Positions 10,028 to 18,737 of a stretch of 33,029 nt of DNA are shown here, piece after piece. The stretch's first letter is position 1. Each line of letters starts with the position of its first letter. Location of the stretch: positions 1-33,029 of the forward strand of contig JANLIB010000192.1 in NCBI GenBank assembly GCA_024653675.1, written 5' to 3'. The notes under the pieces were generated by a model. That model had not been told where the DNA came from. It saw only the letters and a list, made by a program, of their open reading frames with translations, and did no database searches. The position numbers were made by a program, and so were the translations under genes. The stretch comes from Gallionella sp. GTDB lineage: Bacteria > Pseudomonadota > Gammaproteobacteria > Burkholderiales > Gallionellaceae.

Positions 10028-11539
10028 GTGGAATTTAGCATAAAACAAGGCATTCCGGACAAACAGCGCAGCGGCTGCGTAGTGGTTGGCGTCTATGAAG
10101 GCGGAAAACTGCCGGCAGCAACACAGCTGCTGGACAAGGCCGCAAAACATGCGATCAAAGACCTCGTCGCACGCGGCGACATGAGCGGCAAATCCGCATC
10201 CACGCTGTTGCTGCACAAACTTCCCGGCATCGCCGCCGAGCGCGTGCTGCTGGCCGGCCTTGGCAAACCGGGTGAACTGGATAACAAGACCAGCGTAGAG
10301 ATCTTGCGCGCGGTCTTCACTGCACTGAACGGCACGCCCGCGAAAACCGCCGCGTTGTATCTGATCGATGAAGGCTTTGGCAAAGATGCCGCCACTTCGA
10401 CAAGCTCAGGACAGGCATGGATTATCCGGCAGGCGGTGTTCGCCGCTGCCGAACAGGCTTTCCGCGCCGACGGACTGAAGAGCAAACCCGGCAAGGCGGC
10501 GACGCTGAAGAACATCACTTTCACCACGCTGGACAAACCGGCTGCCGCCTTGAAACCGGTGCTCGACCAGGCCGCCGCGACCGCGCATGGCATGGAACTC
10601 GCCAAGACGCTGGGCAACCTGCCAGGCAACGTCTGCACCCCTGCCTACCTCGCCGCCAGGGCGCTGGCGCTGGGCAAGGCGCACAAGAGCATCAAGACCA
10701 CCGTGCTGGAAGAGAAAGACATGCAGAAGCTGGGCATGGGCTCTTTGCTCTCCGTCACGCGCGGCAGCGAACAGCCGGCCAAGCTGATCACGCTGGAATA
10801 TCACGGCGCGGACAAAAAACAGAAACCCATCGTGCTGGTCGGCAAGGGCATCACCTTCGATTCCGGCGGCATCTCGCTCAAGCCGGGCGCCGAGATGGAT
10901 GAGATGAAATATGACATGTGCGGCGCGGCCAGCGTGCTCGGCACGATGCAGGCCATCGCCGAGTTGGGGCTGAAGCTCAACGTGGTCGGCGTGATCCCCG
11001 CTTGCGAGAACCTGCCTTCCGGCCGCGCCACCAAACCCGGCGACATCGTCACCAGCATGTCCGGGCAGACCATCGAGATACTCAACACCGATGCGGAAGG
11101 CCGCCTCATCCTGTGCGATGCGCTGACCTACTCGGCGAAGTTCAACCCGGACACCGTGATCGACATCGCCACGCTCACCGGCGCCTGCGTGATCGCGCTG
11201 GGGCATGTGGCCAGCGGCTTGTTCAGCAATGAAGACAAGCTCGCCAAAGAACTGCTCGCAGCGGGCGAACAAGCGCATGACCGCGCCTGGCAACTACCGC
11301 TGTGGGAAGACTACCAGCCGCTGCTGGACAGCAATTTCGCCGATATGCAGAACATCGGCGGACGCGCCGGCGGAACCATCACCGCCGCATGTTTCCTGTC
11401 GCGCTTCACCAAGGACTACCGCTGGGCGCATCTGGACATCGCCGGAACCGCCTGGAAATCCGGAAAGGAAAAGGGGGCGACGGGACGACCGGTGCCGCTG
11501 CTCACGCAGTATTTGATTAACCGCGCGGGAGGCAAATGA
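10028..11539 (+). CDS. pepA: Leucyl aminopeptidase (cytosol aminopeptidase)
   Basis: GTG start VEFSIKQGIPDKQRSGCVVVGVYE; catalytic signature NTDAEGRLILCDALTY; contains a repeat-derived STSSGQA segment. Confidence 0.95.
   Translation: MEFSIKQGIPDKQRSGCVVVGVYEGGKLPAATQLLDKAAKHAIKDLVARGDMSGKSASTLLLHKLPGIAAERVLLAGLGKPGELDNKTSVEILRAVFTALNGTPAKTAALYLIDEGFGKDAATSTSSGQAWIIRQAVFAAAEQAFRADGLKSKPGKAATLKNITFTTLDKPAAALKPVLDQAAATAHGMELAKTLGNLPGNVCTPAYLAARALALGKAHKSIKTTVLEEKDMQKLGMGSLLSVTRGSEQPAKLITLEYHGADKKQKPIVLVGKGITFDSGGISLKPGAEMDEMKYDMCGAASVLGTMQAIAELGLKLNVVGVIPACENLPSGRATKPGDIVTSMSGQTIEILNTDAEGRLILCDALTYSAKFNPDTVIDIATLTGACVIALGHVASGLFSNEDKLAKELLAAGEQAHDRAWQLPLWEDYQPLLDSNFADMQNIGGRAGGTITAACFLSRFTKDYRWAHLDIAGTAWKSGKEKGATGRPVPLLTQYLINRAGGK
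10395..10416 (+). repeat. CTTCGACAAGCTCAGGACAGGC repeat within pepA
   Basis: Exact 22-nt match to 12183-12204; related sequence at 22421-22495. Confidence 0.85.
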
Positions 11540-11546
11540 TTCCACA

Positions 11547-11608
11547 TGTAGGAGCGGGCCATGCCCGCGACAAATTCAACACATTCGCGGGCATGGCCCG
11601 CTCCTACA
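11547..11608. repeat. REPIN-like palindrome TGTAGGAGCGGGCCATGCCCGCGA...TCGCGGGCATGGCCCGCTCCTACA
   Basis: Long near-perfect inverted pair; second copy at 841-897. Confidence 0.88.
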
Positions 11609-11632
11609 ATTTGCTGCGACTTGATCTCAAGC

Positions 11633-12064
11633 ATGACTAAAATCGATTTTTATACCGGATCAAGAGACAAGCTGCGCACCGCATGCCAGTTGAGCCACAA
11701 GGCCATGCTGAACGGAGTGCGCGTGATACTCAGCGCTCCTGACGCGGCAACAAGTCATGCCCTGGACAAGCTGCTCTGGCATTACCCTGCCACTGCGTTC
11801 ATCCCGCACTGCAATAGTGACCAGGAAGAAGCGGAACAAATGCCTGTGGTGCTGAATCACGGCAGCGAGAAATTCCCGCATCACGATCTGCTGATCAGCC
11901 TGCACATCGAATGTGCGCCGTTCTTCAGCCGCTTCGAGCGCGTCATCGAAATCATCGGCGCCGGCGCTGAAGACAGCCGTCTCGGGCGGGAGCGCTACAA
12001 GTTCTACCGGGATCGCGGCTACGAATTGCGCCACATTGATTTGGCCGGCGCGCAAACCACCTGA
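11633..12064 (+). CDS. holC: DNA polymerase III subunit chi
   Basis: MTKIDFYTGSRDKLRTACQLSHKAMLNGVRVILSAPDAATSHALDKLLWHYPATAFIPHC; lies between pepA and valS as is common. Confidence 0.9.
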   Translation: MTKIDFYTGSRDKLRTACQLSHKAMLNGVRVILSAPDAATSHALDKLLWHYPATAFIPHCNSDQEEAEQMPVVLNHGSEKFPHHDLLISLHIECAPFFSRFERVIEIIGAGAEDSRLGRERYKFYRDRGYELRHIDLAGAQTT

Positions 12065-12089
12065 CCACTTCCACACATTCCATATCGCG

Positions 12090-12163
12090 GTAGGGTGGGC
12101 GCAGCCCACGCGGTATTTATCATTCGACCGCGATATCAATTGCGTGGGCTGTGCCCACCCTAC
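12090..12163. repeat. REPIN-like palindrome GTAGGGTGGGCGCAGCCCACGCGG...TGCGTGGGCTGTGCCCACCCTAC
   Basis: Same family as 5339-5390, GTAG at both ends. Confidence 0.85.
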
Positions 12164-12168
12164 GCCTG

Positions 12169-12174
12169 TATAAT
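12169..12174 (+). promoter_or_regulatory. Candidate valS -10 element TATAAT adjacent to REPIN
   Basis: Perfect TATAAT 57 nt upstream of the valS ATG; its -35 position would fall inside the preceding REP arm. Confidence 0.4.
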
Positions 12175-12182
12175 CCCGCCTC

Positions 12183-12204
12183 CTTCGACAAGCTCAGGAC
12201 AGGC
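12183..12204 (+). repeat. CTTCGACAAGCTCAGGACAGGC repeat in the valS leader
   Basis: Identical to 10395-10416. Confidence 0.85.
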
Positions 12205-12230
12205 TTTCAAGCCGCACAGAAATAAATCAA

Positions 12231-15161
12231 ATGGAACTCGCAAAAAGTTTTGACCCGAAAGACATCGAAGCGCGCTGGTATTCCAGGTGGGAAGAATCCG
12301 GGTATTTCAAAGCCGGACTTGACCCGGACAAGGCCGGAAATTTCTGCATCCTGCTGCCTCCTCCGAACGTGACCGGCACGCTGCACATGGGGCACGGCTT
12401 CAACCAGACGCTGATGGACGCGCTGACCCGCTATCACCGCATGAAGGGCGACAACACGCTGTGGCAACCGGGCACCGACCACGCCGGCATTGCGACGCAA
12501 ATTGTCGTCGAACGCCAGCTCGACGCACAGGGCATCACGCGCCACAGCCTTGTTGAACAATTCGGCGCTGCCGGGGGCCGCGAGAAATTCATCGAAAAAG
12601 TGTGGGAATGGAAGGAATATTCCGGCAACACCATCACCAAACAGATGCGCCGCCTCGGCACTTCCCCGGACTGGTCGCGCGAGCGTTTCACGATGGACGA
12701 AGGCTTGTCCCGTTCCGTTACCGGGACCTTTGTGCGCTTGCATAAAGAAGGCCTGATCTATCGCGGCAAGCGGCTGGTGAACTGGGACCCGGAGCTGCAC
12801 ACCGCCGTGTCCGATCTGGAAGTGGTGCAGGAGGAAGAAGACGGCTTCATGTGGCACATCCGCTATCCGCTCGCCGAGCCGGACAGCGTGCACGGACTGA
12901 CCCACCTGACCGTCGCCACCACCCGCCCGGAAACCATGCTCGGCGACGTCGCGGTGATGGTGCATCCCGATGACGAGCGCTACAGGCATCTGATCGGCAA
13001 GAAGGTGCAGTTGCCTCTGTGCGAACGCGACATCCCCATCATCGCCGACGAATATGTGGACAAGGAATTCGGCACGGGCTGCGTGAAGGTCACTCCCGCA
13101 CACGATTTCAATGACTATGCGGTGGGGCTACGCCACAAACTGCCGCAAATCTGCATCCTCACGCTGGATGCAAAAATCAATGAGCACGCGCCTGCGAAAT
13201 ATCGCGGCCTCGACCGCTTTGATGCGCGCAAGCAGATCGTCGCCGACCTGGAAGCATCCGGCGTGTTTGAGAAAGCCGAGAAACACAAACTCAAAGTGCC
13301 GCGCGGCGACCGTACTCACGCAGTAATCGAGCCGATGCTCACCGACCAGTGGTTCGTCGCGATGAGCAAGCCGGGAAAAGAAGGCAAGAGCATCACTGAG
13401 CAGGCGCTGGAATGCGTCGCATCCGGCGAAATAAAATTTCATCCCGAAAACTGGGTGAACACCTACAACCAGTGGCTGAACAACATCCAGGACTGGTGCA
13501 TCTCGCGCCAACTGTGGTGGGGGCATCAGATTCCGGCGTGGTATGGCGACGATGGCCGCGTCTATGTCGCGCACGACGAATCCGAAGCAAAGCAACTCGC
13601 GGCAAAGGATGGTTACACCGGAAAGCTGAAGCGCGACGACGACGTGCTCGACACCTGGTTCTCGTCCGCATTGTGGCCATTCTCAACACTGGACTGGGAA
13701 GAAGGAAAAACATTCCCGGAACAGAATTCCTTCGTTCAAAAATATCTGCCTTCTTCGGTGCTGGTGACCGGCTTCGACATAATCTTCTTCTGGGTGGCGC
13801 GCATGGTGATGATGACAAAACACATCACCGGCAAGATCCCGTTCAGGGACGTGTACGTGCACGGCCTGATCCGCGATGCGGAAGGACACAAGATGTCCAA
13901 GTCCAAGGGCAACGTACTCGACCCGATTGATTTGATCGACGGCATAGCCATCGAGGAACTGGTGAAGAAGCGCACCAGCGGATTGATGAACCCGAAGCAG
14001 GCGGAGCAGATAGGGAAACGCACGCGCAAAGAGTTCCCGGAAGGCATCCCGGCGTTTGGCACCGACGCGCTGCGCTTCACCTTCGCTTCACTGGCCTCGC
14101 CGGGACGCGACATCAAATTCGACATGCAGCGTTGCGAAGGCTATCGCAACTTCTGCAACAAGCTGTGGAACGCCACGCGCTTCGTGCTGATGAATTGCGA
14201 AGGCAAAGACGTCGGTCTGGAGCCCCCCTCTACCGCAGGCGGGAGAGGGGCTGGGGGTGAGGGGCTGGAATTCTCCGCAGCCGACAAATGGATGATCAGT
14301 GTGCTGCAACAAGCCGAGGCGGAGATGACAACGCACTTTGCCGATTACCGATTCGACATGGCCGCACGCACCGTGTATGAACTGGTGTGGAACGCTTATT
14401 GCGACTGGTATGTGGAATTGGCAAAGGTGCAACTCAGCACCCCTCTCCCTAACCCTCTCCCGCTAGCGGGAGAGGGGACAACCGACTTCCCTCTGGCGAG
14501 GGAAGGACATTTGATCCTTGCCCGGCAGCGCGCCACAAGACGCACGCTGGTGCGCGTGCTGGAAGCCATCCTGCGCCTGGCTCACCCTATCATTCCGTTC
14601 ATAACCGAAGAGCTGTGGCAAAGCGTCGCGCCGCTCGCCGGAAAGAAGGGCGGCAGCATCATGCTGCAACCCTATCCCAAGGCAGACGTTTCCAGAATAG
14701 ACGGCTTCGCCATGAAAGAAATCACCCTCACGCAGGACATGGTCACCGCCTGCCGCAAGCTGCGCAGCGAGATGAACCTTTCACCTGCACAGAGAGTTCC
14801 TTTGATTGCAAGCGGCGACGCCGCCACACTGCACAACATCGCGCCTTATCTGCAAGCGCTGTGTAAACTGAGCGACGTCAGCGTGATTGATGAATTGCCG
14901 GGCAATGATGCGGCGGTCGCCATTATCGGCAATTTCAAGCTGATGCTGAAAATCGAGATTGACGTGGCCGCAGAACGCGAGCGGCTGGACAAGGAAATCA
15001 CACGCTTGTCCAACGAGATTTCCAGGGCGCAGGCCAAGCTCGGCAATGAAAGCTTTGTCGCCCGCGCCCCGGCTGAGGTGGTGGAACAAGAGCGCAAACG
15101 CATGGATGATTTCAGCGCTACGCTGTCACAACTGAAGATACAGCGCGGCAAACTGGATTGA
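12231..15161 (+). CDS. valS: Valyl-tRNA synthetase
   Basis: [63 protein letters not shown]-terminal coiled coil; 976 aa with two repeat-derived inserts. Confidence 0.97.
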   Translation: MELAKSFDPKDIEARWYSRWEESGYFKAGLDPDKAGNFCILLPPPNVTGTLHMGHGFNQTLMDALTRYHRMKGDNTLWQPGTDHAGIATQIVVERQLDAQGITRHSLVEQFGAAGGREKFIEKVWEWKEYSGNTITKQMRRLGTSPDWSRERFTMDEGLSRSVTGTFVRLHKEGLIYRGKRLVNWDPELHTAVSDLEVVQEEEDGFMWHIRYPLAEPDSVHGLTHLTVATTRPETMLGDVAVMVHPDDERYRHLIGKKVQLPLCERDIPIIADEYVDKEFGTGCVKVTPAHDFNDYAVGLRHKLPQICILTLDAKINEHAPAKYRGLDRFDARKQIVADLEASGVFEKAEKHKLKVPRGDRTHAVIEPMLTDQWFVAMSKPGKEGKSITEQALECVASGEIKFHPENWVNTYNQWLNNIQDWCISRQLWWGHQIPAWYGDDGRVYVAHDESEAKQLAAKDGYTGKLKRDDDVLDTWFSSALWPFSTLDWEEGKTFPEQNSFVQKYLPSSVLVTGFDIIFFWVARMVMMTKHITGKIPFRDVYVHGLIRDAEGHKMSKSKGNVLDPIDLIDGIAIEELVKKRTSGLMNPKQAEQIGKRTRKEFPEGIPAFGTDALRFTFASLASPGRDIKFDMQRCEGYRNFCNKLWNATRFVLMNCEGKDVGLEPPSTAGGRGAGGEGLEFSAADKWMISVLQQAEAEMTTHFADYRFDMAARTVYELVWNAYCDWYVELAKVQLSTPLPNPLPLAGEGTTDFPLAREGHLILARQRATRRTLVRVLEAILRLAHPIIPFITEELWQSVAPLAGKKGGSIMLQPYPKADVSRIDGFAMKEITLTQDMVTACRKLRSEMNLSPAQRVPLIASGDAATLHNIAPYLQALCKLSDVSVIDELPGNDAAVAIIGNFKLMLKIEIDVAAERERLDKEITRLSNEISRAQAKLGNESFVARAPAEVVEQERKRMDDFSATLSQLKIQRGKLD
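14219..14268. repeat. In-frame palindromic repeat in valS (GCCCCCCTCTACCGCAGGCGGGAGAGGGGC type)
   Basis: Encodes [14 protein letters not shown] between [10 protein letters not shown] and LEFSAADKW; inverted CCCCTCT / AGAGGGG arms. Confidence 0.7.
14440..14510. repeat. In-frame palindromic repeat in valS (CCCTCTCCCGCTAGCGGGAGAGGG)
   Basis: Perfect 24-bp palindrome at 14453-14476 plus TTCCCTC-TGGC-GAGGGAA at 14487-14504; encodes [22 protein letters not shown]. Confidence 0.82.
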
Positions 15162-15223
15162 TTCAACCGTGCAGCTGGCGAAACCCGCGAGCTTTTCTGT
15201 AATAAAGTTTTCGTCTTCCGGCC

Positions 15224-15538
15224 TCAGGCAATCGGCAAGCTGGCGTTAGCCCATGCGATGATGCCGCCTTGCAGGTTGTATACATCCGTGAAACCGTTTG
15301 CTGCCACGAACGCGGCCGCCTGCGCGGATCGCCCGCCGGACCGGCAGTAAAAAACCGTGGTTACCTTCTTGTCCATCTCTTCCAGCCGCATGGGGATCAG
15401 ATGCAAGGGTAACGGCTCGCCCTGCGGAATTTTCCCCTGAGCCATTTCCGCTTCGGTGCGCACATCGAGCAGGCGCATGCCTCCTTTTTCCAGCATGTCC
15501 TGCAACTCAATAGCCGTGATATTCCTGAAACTGTTCAT
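15224..15538 (-). CDS. Rhodanese-like domain protein
   Basis: LLDVRTEAEMAQGKIPQGEPLPLHLIPMRLEEMDKKVTTVFYCRSGGRSAQAAAFVAANGFTDVYNLQGGIIAW; active-site loop CRSGGRS. Confidence 0.92.
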   Translation of the reverse strand: MNSFRNITAIELQDMLEKGGMRLLDVRTEAEMAQGKIPQGEPLPLHLIPMRLEEMDKKVTTVFYCRSGGRSAQAAAFVAANGFTDVYNLQGGIIAWANASLPIA

Positions 15539-15630
15539 CTCTCTATTAATCCTCTATTCATCCTATTCATTCAAAATAATCCATTAGAAATGTCCAGCAA
15601 TTTTTCTGGCTGTAAAGCCTGTCATCCCGG

Positions 15631-15694
15631 TGTAGGAGCCCGATTTATCGGGCGAATATTCACGGTTAATCGCTCGATGAATCGGGCTCCTACA
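15631..15694. repeat. REPIN-like palindrome TGTAGGAGCCCGATTTATCGGGCGA...TCGATGAATCGGGCTCCTACA
   Basis: Inverted pair with GTAG ends but a stem distinct from the other families. Confidence 0.82.
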
Positions 15695-15749
15695 ACGGCA
15701 TTTCCCCTTGATGAGTTATCTCGGTTCATCCTAAAAACCTCAGTTCAAT

Positions 15750-15875
15750 CCGCAGATTACACAGATTAACGCAGATTTTCAAAGCGTTGCTGGCGAGTAT
15801 CGCATCACCTGAAAGGTTATGCGACAATTCGAAATTACCGGTTGTTTAATCGGCGGAAATCTGCGTAATCTGCGG
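15750..15875. repeat. Inverted pair of CCGCAGATTACACAGATTAACGCAGATT-type repeats
   Basis: Left arm CCGCAGATTACACAGATTAACGCAGATTT at 15750-15778; right arm AAATCTGCGTAATCTGCGG at 15857-15875. Confidence 0.7.
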
Positions 15876-15887
15876 ACAGCTAAGTTT

Positions 15888-17189
15888 TTAAGGTTCATCC
15901 TCAACCGGCGTATCATCCGCCAGCAAACGCGAGATACGCGTATTTGCCACCGCCAGACGCTTGACCAGCATGCGCAGAAACGAGTCCCCGAACTGGAACC
16001 GGCAACCGGTCGTCGCATGTATCAGGACATCCGGATCAATCTCAATCAGGGTAACGTCGTTTTTGGCGATCACATCGGTGCTGCGTTTGAAATCGCCTTC
16101 AAGCAGGTGCGCCATCTCACCGAAACAATCGCCACGGTGCAACAGGCTCAGCAACTTGCCGCGCTTTGACACGCGCACCGTGCCTTGCGCCAGGATATAG
16201 AAAGTGCGCCCGCTTTCGCCATCACGAAGAATATACCCGGCTTCCGGCACTTTGCGCCACCTGCTGATATGTAATACCTCCCAGAGTTCCACATCGCTGA
16301 AATTCCTGAAAAATGCCAGGCTGCGCAGGGTGTCGAATTTTTCGGTATCGAAAATCTCGTTCTGCGCCGGCGCGGCATGGCTCGAAAACTCGACCAGATC
16401 GCCCGCAAACTCCTCCCATGTCTGGTAGCGCTTCGCCGTTTCCTTCTCCATCGCGCGCCGCACAATCGCATCCAGCTCCGGGGGTATTTCGGGACGAAAC
16501 GCGCTGGGCGGAGGCGGCTCGATGTTGATGATGTTGTAAATCATGCTGTAGTTGTTGCTCGAATCGAACGGCAACTTGCCGGTCAGCAACTTGTACATCA
16601 CCACCCCCAGCGAATAGATGTCTGTCTGGTGAGTCGGCTTGAGTTCCCTGACCTGTTCGGGTGACATGTAGGCCGGCGAACCCACCCCGGACACTTGCGT
16701 GGATTGATTGCCCATGATCACCGCCGAGCCGAAATCGGAGATCTTGATGTCGGTCTCGCCCTGCAAAAGGACATTTGCCGGCTTGATGTCGCGGTGGATC
16801 ACACCTTGGTACTGAGCGTATTCGAGCGCCTTGCAGCACTTGTAGATAATTTCCGCTATGGCGCTGACCGGCAGCAGATTGTCCACCTCGGCGTATCGTT
16901 CCAGCGTGCAGCCCTCGACATATTCCATCACGATGTAGTTGGCGTCGTCCTCCATCACGGCATCGATGATCTTCACGATATGGGGATGGGACAATTTTCC
17001 GGCCAGCGAGGCTTCGGTCATCAAAAGCTTGCGATAGATCCTGGCCCGGTTCGGGTCGCGCAGGATTCCCAGGTCGAACAATTTGATGGCCACCTGCTGT
17101 TTGTTGAACGGGTCCGTGGCCAGGTACACGGTACTGGTTGCGCCCCTGCCGAGTTCGCGCACGATTTCATATTTGCCGATTTTTTCCAT
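15888..17189 (-). CDS. Ser/Thr protein kinase with C-terminal cyclic-nucleotide-binding-like domain
   Basis: Kinase: IGKYEIVRELGRGATSTVYLA, VIHRDIKPANVLL, DFGSA, SPEQV. C-terminus: GYILRDGESGRTFYILAQGTVRVSKRGKLLSLLHRGDCFGEMAHLLEG resembles a CAP_ED/cNMP fold. Native start likely at 17189. Confidence 0.88.
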   Translation of the reverse strand: MEKIGKYEIVRELGRGATSTVYLATDPFNKQQVAIKLFDLGILRDPNRARIYRKLLMTEASLAGKLSHPHIVKIIDAVMEDDANYIVMEYVEGCTLERYAEVDNLLPVSAIAEIIYKCCKALEYAQYQGVIHRDIKPANVLLQGETDIKISDFGSAVIMGNQSTQVSGVGSPAYMSPEQVRELKPTHQTDIYSLGVVMYKLLTGKLPFDSSNNYSMIYNIINIEPPPPSAFRPEIPPELDAIVRRAMEKETAKRYQTWEEFAGDLVEFSSHAAPAQNEIFDTEKFDTLRSLAFFRNFSDVELWEVLHISRWRKVPEAGYILRDGESGRTFYILAQGTVRVSKRGKLLSLLHRGDCFGEMAHLLEGDFKRSTDVIAKNDVTLIEIDPDVLIHATTGCRFQFGDSFLRMLVKRLAVANTRISRLLADDTPVEDEP

Positions 17190-17321
17190 TTTCTGATAGC
17201 GGAAGGTTATGCGTTTCAATTCTGAGCACTTTGCAGTGCGCTGTCCATATGAAAACAGTATATCCGGGCGCAATGCCCATCGCTGTGTGAACTCGCGGCA
17301 AAAACAACTATCATAGAGGCC

Positions 17322-18737
17322 ATGAAAAAACTTTCCTTGCTGGTATTGCTGTGTTTCTCTCCCTGCGTTATGGGCGATGGCCTGCCCGATCTGGGCGATG
17401 TCTCGCAGGCCGCGCTTTCCCCTTTGCAGGAGCGCCAGATCGGGCGGCAAAGCATGCTGCAGATTCGCGCCGGCAGGCAATATCTTGACGATGCCGAAAT
17501 CAATGATTATCTCAACCATCTGGGCGCAAAGCTGGTTGAGAACAGTCCTGAACCTTCGCAGGATTTTGAGTTTTTCGCAATAGATGATTACGCCGTCAAC
17601 GCTTTTGCCATACCGGGCGGTTACATCGGCGTAAACGCGGGGCTGCTGCTCACCACGCAGAGCGAAGCGGAACTGGCTTCCGTTTTAAGCCATGAAATTT
17701 CGCACGTCACACAACATCACCTGGCGCGCATGATAGCCGGCCAGCAAAACGACAGCCTGATCTCCATGGCAGCCATCGCCATCGCCATACTCGCCGCGCG
17801 CACCAACCCGCAGGCGACGGAAGCGGCAATCGTCGGCGTGCAGGCAGGCGCCATACAGAAGCAGCTTAATTTCACCCGCACTTATGAAGAAGAAGCGGAT
17901 CGCATCGGCCTGCAGATTCTGCAGAAGTCCGGTTTCAACACCCACGCCATGCCCGAATTCCTGGAACGGCTGCAAAAGGCGACGCGCCTGCTGGACAGCG
18001 GCGCGCCGAACTACATGCGCACCCATCCCATCACCAGCGATCGTATCGCCGAAATCGAAAACCGCGTGCAGAACCAGCCTTACCGGCTGGTTTCCGACAG
18101 CCTGGATTTCCAGCTGGTGCGCAGCAAACTCATCGCCGCTCAGAAAACCGCCCAGGATGCCATCGCCTATTTCAGCGACGCGCTGGGCGCGCAGAATTTC
18201 GGCAACCCCATCGCGCAACGCTATGGCCTGGTACTCTCGCTGCTGCGCAACAATGAGATCGAACGTGCCGTCAAGGAACTGTCGGCCTTGCGAAAACAGG
18301 CGCCCGCCAACCCGATGATAGAAACCCTGGCCGGACAGGTGAAGCGCGCCGCAAAAAATGGCCGCGACGCATTGGCGTTTTACCGCGCCGCAGTGCAGAA
18401 CTACCCGCAGCATCGCGCCCTGATTTATGACTACGCCGAGCTGCTGCTGCAAAACAGGCAACATGAGGTCGCCGTCAAGCTGCTCACCGGACAGATTGCC
18501 CGCCACCCCGGCGACACCAGACTCTATGAACTGCAAGCCAAAGCCTACGCCATGCAGGGCAAGCGCGCAGAGCAATATCAGGCGCAGGCCTACAGTTACG
18601 CATGGCAAGGCAATCTTTATGCCGCGATCGAGCAACTCGAATTGGCGAAACAGGCAGGCGGGAGTTTTTATCAGCTTTCGACGATAGAGAGCGACCTGCG
18701 CGAGTTGCGCGAACTGCTGGACGCGCGCAAAAAATGA
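17322..18737 (+). CDS. M48 family metalloprotease with TPR region (BepA/YfgC-like)
   Basis: Signal peptide; HEISHVTQHH zinc motif; TPR-like C-terminus. Confidence 0.9.
   Translation: MKKLSLLVLLCFSPCVMGDGLPDLGDVSQAALSPLQERQIGRQSMLQIRAGRQYLDDAEINDYLNHLGAKLVENSPEPSQDFEFFAIDDYAVNAFAIPGGYIGVNAGLLLTTQSEAELASVLSHEISHVTQHHLARMIAGQQNDSLISMAAIAIAILAARTNPQATEAAIVGVQAGAIQKQLNFTRTYEEEADRIGLQILQKSGFNTHAMPEFLERLQKATRLLDSGAPNYMRTHPITSDRIAEIENRVQNQPYRLVSDSLDFQLVRSKLIAAQKTAQDAIAYFSDALGAQNFGNPIAQRYGLVLSLLRNNEIERAVKELSALRKQAPANPMIETLAGQVKRAAKNGRDALAFYRAAVQNYPQHRALIYDYAELLLQNRQHEVAVKLLTGQIARHPGDTRLYELQAKAYAMQGKRAEQYQAQAYSYAWQGNLYAAIEQLELAKQAGGSFYQLSTIESDLRELRELLDARKK

Noticed and set aside
10406-11293. 295-aa minus-strand ORF opposite pepA
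   Set aside because: Shadow ORF from GC-rich codon bias; pepA on the plus strand has clear catalytic motifs and the antisense product resembles no family.
12207-13103. 298-aa minus-strand ORF opposite valS
   Set aside because: Antisense to highly conserved ValRS coding sequence; low-complexity shadow translation.
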